Source: Armillaria gallica
Lineage: Eukaryota > Basidiomycota > Agaricomycetes > Agaricales > Physalacriaceae
Direction: 5' to 3'
Length of the DNA: 64,000 bases
Assembly (NCBI GenBank): GCA_037576215.1
Contig: JBANDB010000002.1
Location: 6,138,001 to 6,202,000, forward strand
Shown here piece by piece: positions 36,366 through 48,111 of the stretch. The stretch's first letter is position 1. Each line of letters opens with the position of its first letter. A program made the position numbers and the translations under genes. The notes under the pieces are model-generated. The model was not told where the DNA came from, made no database searches, and saw nothing but the letters and a program-made list of their open reading frames with translations.

Positions 36366-36499
36366 TGCAAAATCAATGCCATATTCTAGGGCGTGAAAAA
36401 AGAAACCGACCGTCCAATGGTAATCGACCGTTGAGGACTGTGAAGTTCAGGGTTATTGTAATTTCTACTTTGGGATTAGCGTACGACATAGAAGACGGC

Positions 36500-37330
36500 T
36501 CTTCGAGACCATCTGCAGGCCTGGAAATTATCACATCCGTGAATCAATTGTCTTACAAACAGTAACTCCTTACGTTGGAGTAGTGTGGGAGCTGTTATTG
36601 AAAAACAAGAGATTTAATAGGAATCGTCGAAAGAATTGGAATGCTCCTGACCACAGTAGAACATCCATCACAGTGCTGACTGTGATGTTGAGCCACTTAA
36701 AAACCATGTGGATGACGACAGAGTCGCAAGGGCAACGCCGACGAATGGGAGTCTACGTGCGGCTTGGACTGCAGCCTGGCGACACTTTATATATCTAGTG
36801 GCCTCTGACATGCGTTGGCTGATTCATTAAAACAGCCGACGGCAAAGGTGATCCATCTGCGTATTGACATTATCCCATGTCTAGAAGAAATCTTGTTAGA
36901 AGTAGCGGAAGGCAAACTCGTCCCCTTCAGGAAACGCTGCAGTGTCCTGGAGGCGCATGTGTCGACAGTCATGCAGGGTAGGATACGATCTATGCATATA
37001 TGAGTCTCTGAGACACTAGGAAGTAATTTGAGGGTAGTCATACTGTTGGCAAATCATCCATCACCTCCGACACCAGCGAAGGAGACATGGAGGCAGAACA
37101 CAGGACTGTTGGTCGCATACCAGCCAGAGGCCAAAAAAAGTATCGTAAGAGAAAGACGAGTGGTGGTCGCTCGAGGGTATGCGATTGAAACACCACGCCA
37201 GCTAATGACAGGGGAATGGTGTGAAATGAAAAAAGCAAGGATAAAGCTCCAGAGACCAGAGGTTGTCGCACTAAAATCATCTTACGTCATAGCAGGAAGG
37301 TCTAGCCATGCAACAACAAAGAATTTTTGA
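36500..37330 (-). repeat. Duplicated 5' flank of copy G
   Basis: This is the inverted counterpart of 20280-21129 and 58080-58923. It contains the leader intron (GTAAGGAGTTACTG to TTTCCAG on the minus strand) and the TATA element. A short upstream open frame is conserved in G and H (MVFKWLNITVS in G, MFFTWLNIAVS in H), truncated in D, and recognisable in E (MFLDWLNITV). Confidence 0.75.
36779..36798 (-). promoter_or_regulatory. TATA-type core promoter element of copy G
   Basis: The minus strand reads AGATATATAAAGTGTCGCC, almost identical to copy H. It lies about 420 bases upstream of the 36365 ATG. Confidence 0.5.
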
Positions 37331-37379
37331 AAGTTTGCGGAGCGAAAGAGACTCTTGATACGAAAATATTTCGATTCGG

Positions 37380-38390
37380 TGTAGTGATCAGAAAGGAGGA
37401 GTTAGCAGCTGGTGGCTGTGCAAACGCTCCTCCCTTTTCTGCCTGCCACGCCAACCAACACCAGAACATCGATGCCAACGAAGCATACAAGGACCCGGCG
37501 GCCGTCAAATGCTCAAACTCGCCAAGTCTCTTCGCCATCTCTCACGACCTCGAAGGATGGAATCAAGTGCATGCCCATTGGTACGGTACGACGAGGAGCA
37601 GGAGCAGGGAGAGACGCAAACGGCATTTCCTGACCTACATGTTCCTCTTGGGCTCATGGAGAATTGGTGCTTGCCGTCGCATCGAGGAGCTGAGAAGAGC
37701 AAGGAACGAAGAGCGACGACGTGAACGTTGGTGTACCGAACGAGGATTATTTTCATGCCTGGTACATCCTGCCATTACGATGTTTCTGAGTCCTCATTGA
37801 CGTGTGACGTACGGAAGATGGCTGAGCTGTCTCAGGTGTTGCTGTGCCAGCCAGGAGGATGACTGGAGTTGGTGCATACGGCTATCCGGTACGTGTATCA
37901 TTTGATTTGCTTTCCTTCTCATTTCTCATTAGTAGACCTACTGGTCTGATCCTGCATCAACTGCCGATGTCCGAATGTCGATGCATGGGTACGCTTCATG
38001 TCTGTTTATCAATCTGACATTAACGGTTTTCCATTGTTTTCCCTCAGGCAAATTATTCTGACAACGACACGTATGGCTCAGTCTTACTGTTCCGACAACC
38101 AGGACAACTTGGCGAGCCGTATGGGGTCTACAAACCACAGCCGGCGATGGTCCTCGTGCACTATTGATAAATATTGTGTGTGCTTTCTTACTTCGTTGTA
38201 CAATCCATATATCGTGTTCGCAATCTGATCTGTACGAAAACGTCTTGCTTTACAAGACACGACGCAAGAAATACCGACTCGGGGCCGTCGTAGATTTGCG
38301 GTCCGATACAAATATCGACGAGTCGGCAAGTGAGATTTGCATCTCCATGAGAGGAGGGTTTACAGATTTACACCGCTACGGTAACTGTAT
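37380..38390 (+). pseudogene. Transcription factor relic including its 3' end
   Basis: Blocks match the intact gene in order: GAGGAGCAGGAGCAGGGAGAGACGCA with CATGTTCCTCTTGGGCTCAT (about 3965-4030), a segment near the GYGYPVRV region (about 4640-4720), then GGGTACG-TTTCATGTCTGTTT (about 6158-6180) and a 3' part including AAACCACAGC-(C/A)-GATGGT and TTTGCTTTACAAGAC. Frames are destroyed. The orientation is opposite to copy G beside it. Confidence 0.7.
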
Positions 38391-38454
38391 TTCATTTTGG
38401 TAAGGAAATATCAGGAACGAATGAATATTGCTGTAATTTTTTTAAATTTAAATC

Positions 38455-38735
38455 GAGCTCAGTAGAAAGTCACATACGACGAATCTGAGAATGCAAAGTG
38501 CTTGCTCAATGTTCATAAGGGTCGTAATGACAGTGCGACTTGCATACCGACGATGGACTCTGGGGTAAAAAGGGAACAACGGAAACGTCAAATTAAAGAA
38601 CTGAAAACTGTACTACTACTCTGGCAACTGCAGCCGCATCACGAGGCGCCCTCTCCCTTTGTCTGAGCAACTGCGACACGCATCGTGTGCCACAGGTACA
38701 TGCGCCTCGGAGTCCTCCGTATTCTGTCCTGGTGG
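38455..38735 (-). pseudogene. Fragment of the 3' end of a caspase-like gene
   Basis: This stretch is colinear with 24145-24420, the 3' flank and last codons of copy E (shared CAGTAGAAAGTCACATACGA, GACTCTGGGGTAAAAAGGGA and GGCAACTGCAGCCGCATCAC blocks). It ends about 20 codons into the C-terminal module, so nothing functional remains. Confidence 0.8.
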
Positions 38736-38754
38736 ATGCCTCCCATTTGTGCTG

Positions 38755-40160
38755 GAACTTGCGAGTCGACAAAGCCGGGGCTTAAATGTTGTTAACAGGT
38801 TGTCGTGAACGTTTGCTAGCGAGACATTGTGGAAGAGAGAGAAGGGGCAGTTTACGTGCAGAACTTCTGCGGGGTGAATTAACGCGTTCTGAATGTCATG
38901 TTCAACGAGGGACTCACGGTAACATATAGTCGAGCTAGGCAGCTTTGCAAGACGTATGCTAATCTGCTATAATACCCGGTATCGACTGGGATATCCTTGC
39001 GTCCGTTACAGAATTCAGTCTTGGGGTTGGTGAGCACTTCGCCTGTCAGAGTCGGCTGTGCTGAAAGCTAGGAACAGTCATAGCTCCGGTGACTTTTTGC
39101 TAGGAAGGGTGCGGAACTTGTCGTGAAATAGAGGGGATGTAGACTAGCATAGTGTGGTCGAAGCTGTACGGAGAGAAAACGTAACGCGGTTGGGCATCGC
39201 TCGTCGCTGTTTGCCTGGGAAGCTGAGCCTGATATCTGGGAACCTTGGACCACGGTGGCCTAATGGAGAGAACAGCGAAACCAGTAGGGCGGTGTAGAAC
39301 ACGACGGCCGTCGGTGAACTGTGGTAGATACAAGCAATGTCAATAACAAAGTTCAGCGAGATGAGAATGGTCGACGTACTCAGGACGCCGATAGCACGGT
39401 CCCCCCTCTCGGCCTGCAAAGTGTTCCTGGCTGCCTCTTAGGCCATCCCCTGCACGTTGACGCGTCGAATCAAGTCTGAGCGTCGTTCAGGTTGAGGAGC
39501 GGCCACTATTGGGGGTGCCGAGTCGAGGAATTAACGGGCCAAGAAACCGAACGAGGCTTGGAGGAAGAGCTCTTGTTTGCGTGCGTGTCCAGACGAGGAG
39601 GCTTTGTATGTGCGCGCATGGATGGAGAGGGTGATCCAAACTCCGATCATGGCTTCCCTTCCATCTCCCATCGTCGTCGAGGACTAGGTCAACAACGCCC
39701 TCGCCTGTCCACTTAGCACAGGCCTCTTCCCTCGTCAATGTTATGGCTAATTTCTGTGTCCATGATCATCATTCACTGAACCTTCGCTATCCTCTCAAAT
39801 CAACCTGCCGTCGCTTGGCTGCTATTCCAGCCGTCGGTCTTCTTCACACCAACGCCTCCCTCCGATGTACGTTTATGGCTTCCGGCGTTTTACACTGACG
39901 ACTTAGCTGGCCCACATGTGACAAGAATCCAAAGCAGATGAAAATAAAAGACGCGGCAGGTCGCATAATGGATGTCGCTTTGTTCTCAGCAGACCACGAC
40001 TGCGAACATCACCCTCATGCTAATCACCAGAAGTCAGCGAGTGGCGTTTCGTTGAGGCTCGCAGGTGGGATAGCACGTCACCCTCATTCAGTGTGTTACG
40101 GACGGCTCCAGGATATGCCTACCCATCTCAAACGCTGAATTCATATTAACGCAACTGTCC
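38755..40160. repeat. 1.4-kb diverged direct duplication, copy 1
   Basis: This stretch is colinear with 42570-43930 (CGACAAAGCCGGGG, GTGAGCACTTCGCCTGTCA, AATCACCAGAAGTCAG and GTGTTACGGACGGCTCCAGG blocks). Short hydrophobic open segments occur on the minus strand (around 39340-39420, LSTSTILISLNFVIDIA), so the ancestor may have been a membrane protein gene, but frames are broken and no family is recognised. Confidence 0.6.
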
Positions 40161-42569
40161 TCTACGAACAACTCTTGGCAGAGCCCTCAGCACCATTCCG
40201 TCGTGCCCATCTCCACATCTCCCTTCTCCCCTTCCGTTCCTGGTCTTCAGTTCACCTTCACTCACACTCCGAAGCACAACAAAATCCTGGCTACCTGAGA
40301 ACGCGTACCTCCTTCCGATTTAGGCGGCGGCTGGAACGAACAGCTTGACTCTCCAGAGCACGAATACCACTTCAAAATTGGAGACCACGTCTGTCTCGAC
40401 CTTCCCAGGAAGTAACTCGCTCGATTCTCCTTGATCTCGCGTCTGGTAGAGAGAAGTGGACGTTTCCGCCCTCAAGGCCTCATCTGCGATATTCGCTATG
40501 CCCCAATATGGTCTGGTTGTTGAAGTCATTGTGGTTTTTTCTTTGGACTTGCGCATGTAGTGGTTGTGCTGCACCGACTCTTGCTTGTCACTATCAGCAG
40601 ATGTCACTCCCCACTTGACCTATTAACAATATTGAAGCAAACGTTCACCCTGGACTTATACTGGGACTGAAGATCGCATATCTGCAGGATCCTTCGTAGC
40701 GAGTACGATGGTATATACACCAGTATCAGCAAAACCCATCTTGAGAAGGAGTATCCTTTTCGGACAGACGCAAGACTGATATCGATGGTACTTCCCTCTC
40801 TCCCTCCCGCTGCCGTTGTCTGACATTTCGCAGGATATTTTCTCCTTGACCTTGCACGATTCGAAACGTCGAAGAAACCACAAAACGCGATACCACGGAG
40901 ACCGAGCTGGAATTCGAGATGGGCGCGGAATCCAGTGAACGATTATCCGGAAAACCCTTAGCGTTTCCTACGCGTGATACTCACTGGACTATAAATTCGG
41001 ATCATCGTCGAATCACGTCTGCGCTACCTGCTGTTGTATGGGAGGTACCCGATATTCATGACCTCCAACAATCGGCACGCCCAATATAATCAACGCTCAG
41101 AACACCTCTAGCGCACGGTGGACATCAATCGTTGGGATCAACCAACGTCCTTGCGGCGACCCTTCAATCAACGTTGAACGTTGAACGTTCTGAACGACCA
41201 ACCTCCCTCTCTCTATGACAACACCATCCCCCCTTTCGCCCGCCGTTGCCCTTACCATCACTTGACGGGTTGCCCCTCTCATGCACTTACATTCCTCATG
41301 CTTGCCACGCGTCTCACCCTGCGTACAGGAGGTCGGCTGGGGGAAGACTCGAAGGATTGATCGCGCTGAGGGTCGTCGGTGTCCTAAGGGTTGCAGCCAT
41401 GATTACATTCAGCTCCAAGACAGCCATCTCATCTTTGAAAAAGGTCCTGCATTTGCCGTTCTCTCCGCCAGTCCTTGGACCGGTATATTCTTCCCAAACG
41501 TCAGTACTTCCCAAGCTGGCAGCTACGCGATGTTGTCGACGGTTTCTATAACCAACAGCTACAGGGTGGCATCTTATTACCCTTCACCGCTGCGTGAGTC
41601 GCCCAAATCCTTGCCTTTTATCTTTCTCTACCGGATGTTTCTCTCCCCCGGATTTCCTCTTCGCTTCTATCAGCCTCCCCGTATTTCGGCTGGTCAAAGA
41701 GCACTTGGTATCATTGCTGTTGCTGTTTCTTATGCGTTCGCTTGTCTCAGGCGTGCAGAATCGACTATTGAGAGTCCGGGAATGGTGTATACGACCATGC
41801 ACGTACATGGAAGTATCCGTAGACGCGCTTTTTTGGGGTCTTACGATTCTATGCAGCGGCATATTGCACATACCGAGTCAAGATCAACATTACATTTTGT
41901 ATAGTTAGAGCCAATTCAATACATCAGGATCAAAATCTCATACGTAGAAATAAGTGTAAATGAAGAGAATAGGTAACACAAAAGAGACGTGCAGTATGAA
42001 TGATAAGCACAAGAAAGATGACAAGATAACAAACGAGCAGTATACCCAGTACGATCGAGTCGACCACGTCACGTATGGGGAGAGACGGATTAATACGAGC
42101 TTCGTAGTCATTCTTATAGGACGCACTGGAGTCGTTTGCGTATATTGACGGCCTACATGTATCGGTGACAGGTGCTCCAATAGTGCGAAGGAAGACAAAA
42201 AATAGACGGCTGGGAAACGAGCTGGACCGGGACGCTCGCGATCACCGTGGATTTGACCGGGCATCCCGGACTCGCCCTCGCAAACACGAATATTCCTGGT
42301 CTGTCCATTCAGCGAAAGCTTTCTTCATTTGAAGACACCCACACTTACAGAAGTTCCCTTCTCTCGTCGGAGATTCCTTGGTTGGTACTACATCCACAGT
42401 TAGTGGCTCCTCAATTTGAAAGGCGCTTGGACGACACGTCAACGAGATAGTTTTTGGAAGAGGGAATGGGCAGGGAGGAAGGGAGAGGTGGAGGACCAGC
42501 CAGTGGGAAGACGCTTAGCTTCGTCCACACCGCTGTCATCCGTGCTCGAGATTTCCATACAGTTATTAT
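40161..42569. other. Region without a recognisable gene
   Basis: The longest frames are 41281-41904 (+, 207 codons) and 40607-40320 (-, 95 codons). Neither has a domain, a paralog in the window or a convincing splice context. The former is Ser/Arg-rich and likely spurious. I cannot support a gene here. Confidence 0.3.
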
Positions 42570-43930
42570 GTTGGAAATTGCAACTCGACAAAGCCGGGGA
42601 TTGAACGTAATGTTGACAGGTTGAGGCGGACATTTGCTAGTGAGACGTCACGGAAGAGGGAGAAGAGAACTTCTGGGGTAAATCAGCGAATTCTGAATAT
42701 CATTTTCGGTGGGGTCCGCTATAACATGCGGTATCAACTAGGATACCCTTGCGCCTGTTACAAGAATCACAACCTTGGGGTTGGTGAGCACTTCGCCTGT
42801 CAAATTTCAAAGCCGGTTGGACCGAAAGCCCAGAACGGCCACAAGCTTGGGTCTTTGTGCTAGGAAGGGTGCCGCAGAACTCGTCTTGAAATAGATGGGA
42901 CATAGAACCAGACATGGCGTGGTTGAAGCTTGAAGCACCTGTTGTACGGAGGGAGAACGGAGTGTCATTGGACATCGCTCGTGGGTCTCATATCTGGGAA
43001 CGTTGGACCGCGGCGGCGTAGCGGGGAGAACGGCTGTTTGATGGTTGGATGTTCGTCTTGGAAAGTTTCGGCGGCGTAGAACACGGCAGCTGTCAGTGAA
43101 CTGTGGTAATGTCAATAAAAGAGTTCAGCGTCGAGATGAGAATGGCCGACGTACTCAAGGGCGTCAATAGCGTGGTCAGCCAATTCTCCGCCTGCAAAAC
43201 GCGACATTCTGTTCCTCGCTTTCTCTTAGGCCATCCCCTGCATCGGCTACGCGAACCAAGTCTGAGCGTCGTTCAGGTCGAGGAGCAGCCACCGTTGTTG
43301 CAAAGTCGGGGAATCGCCACGCCAAGAAATCAAACGAGGCTTTGTATGCGCGCACATGCTCACAGTCGGATGGAGAAGGCGATCCGAAACTCCGATCACA
43401 GCTTCCCATCTGTCTCCCACTATCATCGAGGACTACATCAACAGCACCCTCGCCTGTTTGCAATCCTCTTTTCACACATGCTCTGTCCTTTGTGCCCAAG
43501 TCAACCATCCGTTTCTTCATCCACGTGCCATGGATAACCGGCCTCCTCCTAATAGTAACTGTACCAGCCGTCGGTCTTCTTCATACCAACGCCTCCTTCC
43601 CATGCATGTTCATGGCTTCCAGCGTTTTACGCTGACGACCTGATTGGCCGCATCCGACAAGAATCCGAAAGCAGACGAAAATAACAGATGCAGCAGAACG
43701 CAGAGGATATCGCTTTTTTCTCAGCGGACGGTCTGTTACGGACCACAACTGCGAACACCACCCTCATGCCAATCACCAGAAGTCAGTGAAGGAAGCGAGT
43801 GACGTTCGGTGAATGCTAGTGTCGCGTCACCAGCATCCAGTGTGTTACGGACGGCTCCAGGGTATGTCTACCGTACCGTTGTCATCTCGAATGCCGAACT
43901 CGTATTGACGCACCTGTCATCTGCAGTCTG
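42570..43930. repeat. 1.4-kb diverged direct duplication, copy 2
   Basis: This is the partner of 38755-40160 in the same orientation with many small indels. The segment LTSTSAILIST is not preserved as a clean frame. Both copies are decayed. Confidence 0.6.
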
Positions 43931-45357
43931 TTCGTCGAGACGAAGAGGAATTCTTCAACTCTTGTTAGTCGGCAATGTCATCGGAGCCCTATGATGTTAA
44001 CCTGGCAATGGCATCCTCCGTCATGATGGGACAAAGAGCAAGCCCGGAACAGCACCCAGGATTCCCCAGACGACGCCCCGATGCTTCAGCCCGACTCTGG
44101 CTTTCGTTTTTCATTGGATGGATCCTCTCCCTTCCCGTGACAGGATCTTCTTGGACCACCCCCATGCCGTGATTGGGGTAACAAGCCCATCTACATCAGT
44201 TCCGCTATCTTCGATAAATTGGTTCATCCATGCAAGGTTGGACCTCATCGACCTTGCTCAGTTGCCTTCCGCAGCCACGAGATACACTCCAAGGGGCATT
44301 TCGATCCGCTCCCGATACCATGGAACTTGTATGCGCATTTGGAGGATGTGTCCCAGATGGCAGGAGGCTTATCAAGGGCGGTTACAAGGAGGATGGGATG
44401 CCGCCGTACCACAGAGCGACCGAATACAAAGGGCACAGAGCGCCAGGAAAGACGGGCCCTCATTTGTATGTCTCGCTATCTGTCTGATGCTGTTTCTCGC
44501 TAATCTCTTCTTTAGAAACGGATCCCTCATATCCTTTGACTGGAGTGAGCACTTGAATAGTACAAAGAACCATGAAATGTTGTGCGTACAGCTGCTTTAA
44601 ACTCCACTAAGATTTGAAGCACAGAGGCAGTACTTGAACTCTCGATGGATATGAAAAATAGAGGGCGAATCGAGGGCGTCAATGCTGTACTGATTCTCCG
44701 GGTGTGAAACCACATCCAACCTCCCTAGTTAATCCCATCTCGCCCGCCAGTGACTCCGGCCCGTTTGCATCGTTTACATTGGGATGAACATACAATAAAT
44801 AAGAGGATCCATTTAGAAAAGATTTTTGGTACGTATGCATAGAGTCAAGGTAAAGTTGATTAACGACTTACTCGATGTGGGGTCGAACTTGCGTGGTTTG
44901 CGGCCATGCACCATGCAAGCGTGGTATCATGCAGGTGACCACGTTGAATTTCTAGTGCCCTTCACTACTTACTACTTCTCCTGACACACCCACTCAAGTC
45001 CTCCCTTCTCTGTTCAGGTAGTGCCTGATCTGTCATTGCAGCTACGTCTTTGAGCTGCTCAGATTCCAGGTTTCCCGAACAACCGAGTTCTCGGCTTCCA
45101 CTGCTACGAGTTTGAGCTTCCGACATCTCTTCATCCTGGTATTCATCCCAGAACCCGTCTCATTGCCAGTCTCCCCTCTGCTCAACTCTCAGTTATCTCA
45201 AATCCGAGAGTCCCCCCAACCCAAGAACAAGCATTTGTTCTATCGCATCTCAAATTTCATTCATTGGTTCCATTTGAATACTTGTTACCGCCGTCATTCT
45301 TGTCTCAATTCATAGCTTCGCTCAGACCATCTAGCACGCTAACTCCGCTGCGCCAGC
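43931..45357. other. Region without a recognisable gene, 5' flank of the proline-rich gene
   Basis: Open frames at 44118-44600 (+) overlap in two frames and show no domain. From about 44980 the sequence becomes pyrimidine-rich, as expected for a fungal promoter/leader, before the ATG at 45358. Confidence 0.3.
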
Positions 45358-46201
45358 ATGTCTATCCGAGTTTTGTTTATCTTGATGGGGGTTCTCGGGG
45401 CTGCGGTCTTGCTGACGATCGCCTACTGGTTTTATTGGGCTAAATCATCCCGAGAATCCAGGAGGTCTGGACGGTATACCCTTCCAGTTCATCGGCCACA
45501 GCAACGTCGACCGCCACCCCCTCGTCCACCGTCTCCATCACAAAGTTATCGACCATCACCACGTACCCCTCTGCTTCATCCGCCAGAGCAACATCGACCG
45601 GTATATCAGCCACTCCCTCGTCCACCGCCTCCATCACAAATTTATGGAACATTATCCTATAGCCATCCGCTTCCTCGGCCAGAGCAACATCGACCAGTAT
45701 ATCAGCCACCCCCTCGTCCACCGCCTCCATCACAAAGTCATGGAACATTTTTATATAGCCATCCGCTTCCTCGGCCAGAGCAGCGCGCAAAGATCAGGAG
45801 GATGACGATTGGGCCAATTATTATGTCAATATGTGCGTGGTTTTTACTGTTTGCTCGGGGATCATGGCTTATTTGTGGTTGGTAGTTTCGTTGACCGAGA
45901 CATGGTCATGCGTTATTTTGGCGGAGGAATCGGTCACCTAGGTACCAGTTTGGCTCCATCGGTGGATGCTTCGGAGGCATTCATACCTGATGACTCGGAT
46001 GCCCAAGAGGAAGACGAAGATTTAGAGTTTATTTTGGGTGCGGATTTTGAGAAGGAGTTGGCTGAGGACGACGAATATGATCAACAATCCATGATAGAAA
46101 GAGATGATAGCGAGAGTGACCGGGAGGGCTCTGATGAAGACGAGGGTCCAGACGACGACGATGGTCTTGATGACGACGACGACGGGTATGATGATTATTA
46201 G
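45358..46201 (+). CDS. Membrane-anchored proline-rich repeat protein with acidic tail (unrecognised)
   Basis: No known family is recognised. The frame from 45358 begins with one strong membrane segment (VLFILMGVLGAAVLLTIAYW) followed by a positively charged stretch, which predicts a signal anchor with the rest soluble. Then come two near-identical 32-residue proline-rich units (PEQHRPVYQP then PRPPPPSQ then YSHPLPR) and a degenerate first unit. A second overlapping frame (45809-46201) encodes an Asp/Glu-rich tail (DDDDGLDDDDDGYDDY end). A short intron would join them in phase: 45825-45885 (GTCAAT...TAG, 260 residues) or 45833-45899 (GTGCGT...GAG, 258 residues). Neither junction is ideal, so it could be two genes or an unspliced 175-residue protein. 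The repeats look recently duplicated at DNA level. Confidence 0.55.
45585..45780 (+). repeat. 96-bp coding tandem repeat
   Basis: Two adjacent 96-base units inside the proline-rich gene (CCAGAGCAACATCGACC(G/A) ... CCATCCGCTTCCTCGG) differ at only a few bases. They keep the reading frame because the unit is a multiple of three. Confidence 0.75.
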
Positions 46202-47025
46202 GTGATAGTGATACGTTGCATTATCCTGGGGGATCGGCCTCACGTCGTCCTTGCACGGTCTCAGAATATCTCGGAAAGCAAGATGTATATCTCACAATGG
46301 ATGTATGACATAGCAGCCCTCGTATAAAGACCCATCAGGATTCCAATGAAACGGTAATGTGGTGTAATAATGATGGCCTAGTGATACGATCATATAAGGT
46401 CGTACGCGGTGGAATAACCCTGAGCGTACCCTATAATTGGAATCAGGGGAAATTATGTTTTCCCGGATTTAGCGATGCAACGTAGCCCCACCGATGGCTT
46501 TGAATCGCCCCTCCTGTTCTTCCTCGAGATGTAGAGCTTAGAGCAGATTTACCATACACGGATCCGGCTAATATTGGCGCGTTTCTGCTCGTCGGTTTTG
46601 TCATTGAAAACTGATGCAAAACTGAACTAATTGAGTGGCCGATTAGGTGGTTGGGTGTTGATCAACGTTGAGCGCTCGAGCATCAGCCGAACACTGGATA
46701 AGGCAATTCTCATAAAGCGCTGACTAAGCAAACGAGAAGAACTCGAACTTGCCTTCGCCTCCGACTCTTCTCGTTTGGTGGTGCAGTGTGTGTGCCCAGG
46801 CCGCCAGGTCCCAACTTGGAAGGAAGATATTTATTCTGGTCTATGTCCCTGAGAAGGAAACTGACCAGAGTCCGTACTACACAAATCAGTGCTACGGTAC
46901 CGAACACTCTCCGGGCCAAACTGATTCGGCTTAGCCCCCGTAAGGTACGGCCTCTCAGAACTGACTTCAGAGGTGTGACTAGTAACTACTACTACAACAG
47001 TATCCAAGGCTTATGACACGGAAAT
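46202..47025. other. Intergenic region with a small transcription factor relic
   Basis: The stretch 46490-46620 is a reverse-oriented fragment of transcription factor exon 7 (TTTGAATCGCCCCTCC, CAGATTTACCATACACGGAT, GTCGGTTTTGTC). The segment 46985-47000 (ACTACTACTACAAC) may be the short simple-repeat 3' tail of the LINE on the minus strand. Nothing else is recognised. Confidence 0.5.
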
Positions 47026-48111
47026 CTATGTTGTGTAATTAATACTGGGATCAATATAAAGTTCTTCGGTTGCGACACGCTGCAAAACGTCGTGAACATA
47101 ACGTCCAATCCTCGGGAGCAAATCATGATATGCTAGCAGTGTATGCCACATCTCCAGGGGCGTGGAACTCCTGCCCTTGAGCGCTGGATAAGTTGCCCAC
47201 ATCTCGCTCAGGAACTCCACACGAAGGCGTACGAGTTCATCCTCAGCACACATGAACAATACATGCAACTCATCCTCCACACTGTCCTTGCACAAACGGC
47301 AGATTCGGATCTGGAATGGCACTGGTTCCCTCATGCCAACCACCTTCAGCCAATGACCTCTCTCGACCGCTAGACCGTGACACGATGTTATCAGGCGAGT
47401 TACCGCTATACGATGGGCGGGAATACGGATCAGATGATATGCCCTAAACAGCCACTGACTCTTGCTGGAGCCGTTCCTAGGCAACCTTTCTATCCTGCCT
47501 TGCATCAACGGCAATTTTGTCGATCCTTCTATAACATCACGGACCTTCTCACGGATCAGGACTGGGAGCGCGTTGATGAGCTCTACAACTTGTCCGGCAT
47601 CGGTCAAGGCCTCCAGGCTTGTTTGGCTCTCTGGCAGACCGAGCCTTCTTAGCACCACAGCAATGTCCCCCAGCCAGCATGATTTCTGCCTCGTCCACAA
47701 AGTCACGTTGGCCTCTACACACCACACCGGGATTCTATGCTCCGGCAATAATAGGACTTTGGCAAGGTAGCGCAAAGCAAACCATATCCTCCGGTAGGCC
47801 AATGGCCACATCCCCATCTCCGACCAGAGCACGTCAATCATTGAGCGCCTATATAGGTGTAGTAATCTTCGCATGTAGAGGCGTTGGACATTTTCCAAAA
47901 GTGCGACATCGTTCAGTGACACATCGATGGCTACCTCGGCACCGTATGTGAGATGGGGGTCAATTCGACTGTTGTACAGTATCAGTCCCTCTCTTGGAGG
48001 GAGATCGCCCAAGAACTTGTCGAGAGTGAACGTAGCGCTTGCCATCTTCTTCGGAGGGATCGAACCTTGGTCTTCGCTATATTTACGCGTAGGCCCTTCT
48101 GGTTTGTCCAA
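47026..48111 (-). pseudogene. LINE ORF2 C-terminal part, out of frame
   Basis: This frame carries the thumb/post-RT region (FTLDKFLGDLP, SRIDPHLTYGAEVA, VQRLYMRRLLHLYRRS, MGMWPLAYRRIWFALRYL) and the LINE C-terminal zinc motif CRLCKDSVEDELHVLFMC (C-x2-C-x8-H-x4-C). The upstream RT frame crosses into it near 48050. The region that normally holds the YLG segment between KTKV and this part is absent, which points to a deletion of about 60 codons plus a frame change. Confidence 0.8.

Noticed and set aside
41281..41904. 207-codon plus-strand open frame
   Set aside because: It has no domain and no paralog, its start and end lack splice context, and overlapping frames of similar length exist. It looks like chance.
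44870..44950. tRNA-like stretch (GTTCGACCCC on the minus strand with nearby self-complementary bases)
   Set aside because: I could not fold a complete cloverleaf with acceptor and anticodon stems, and the A-box is missing.
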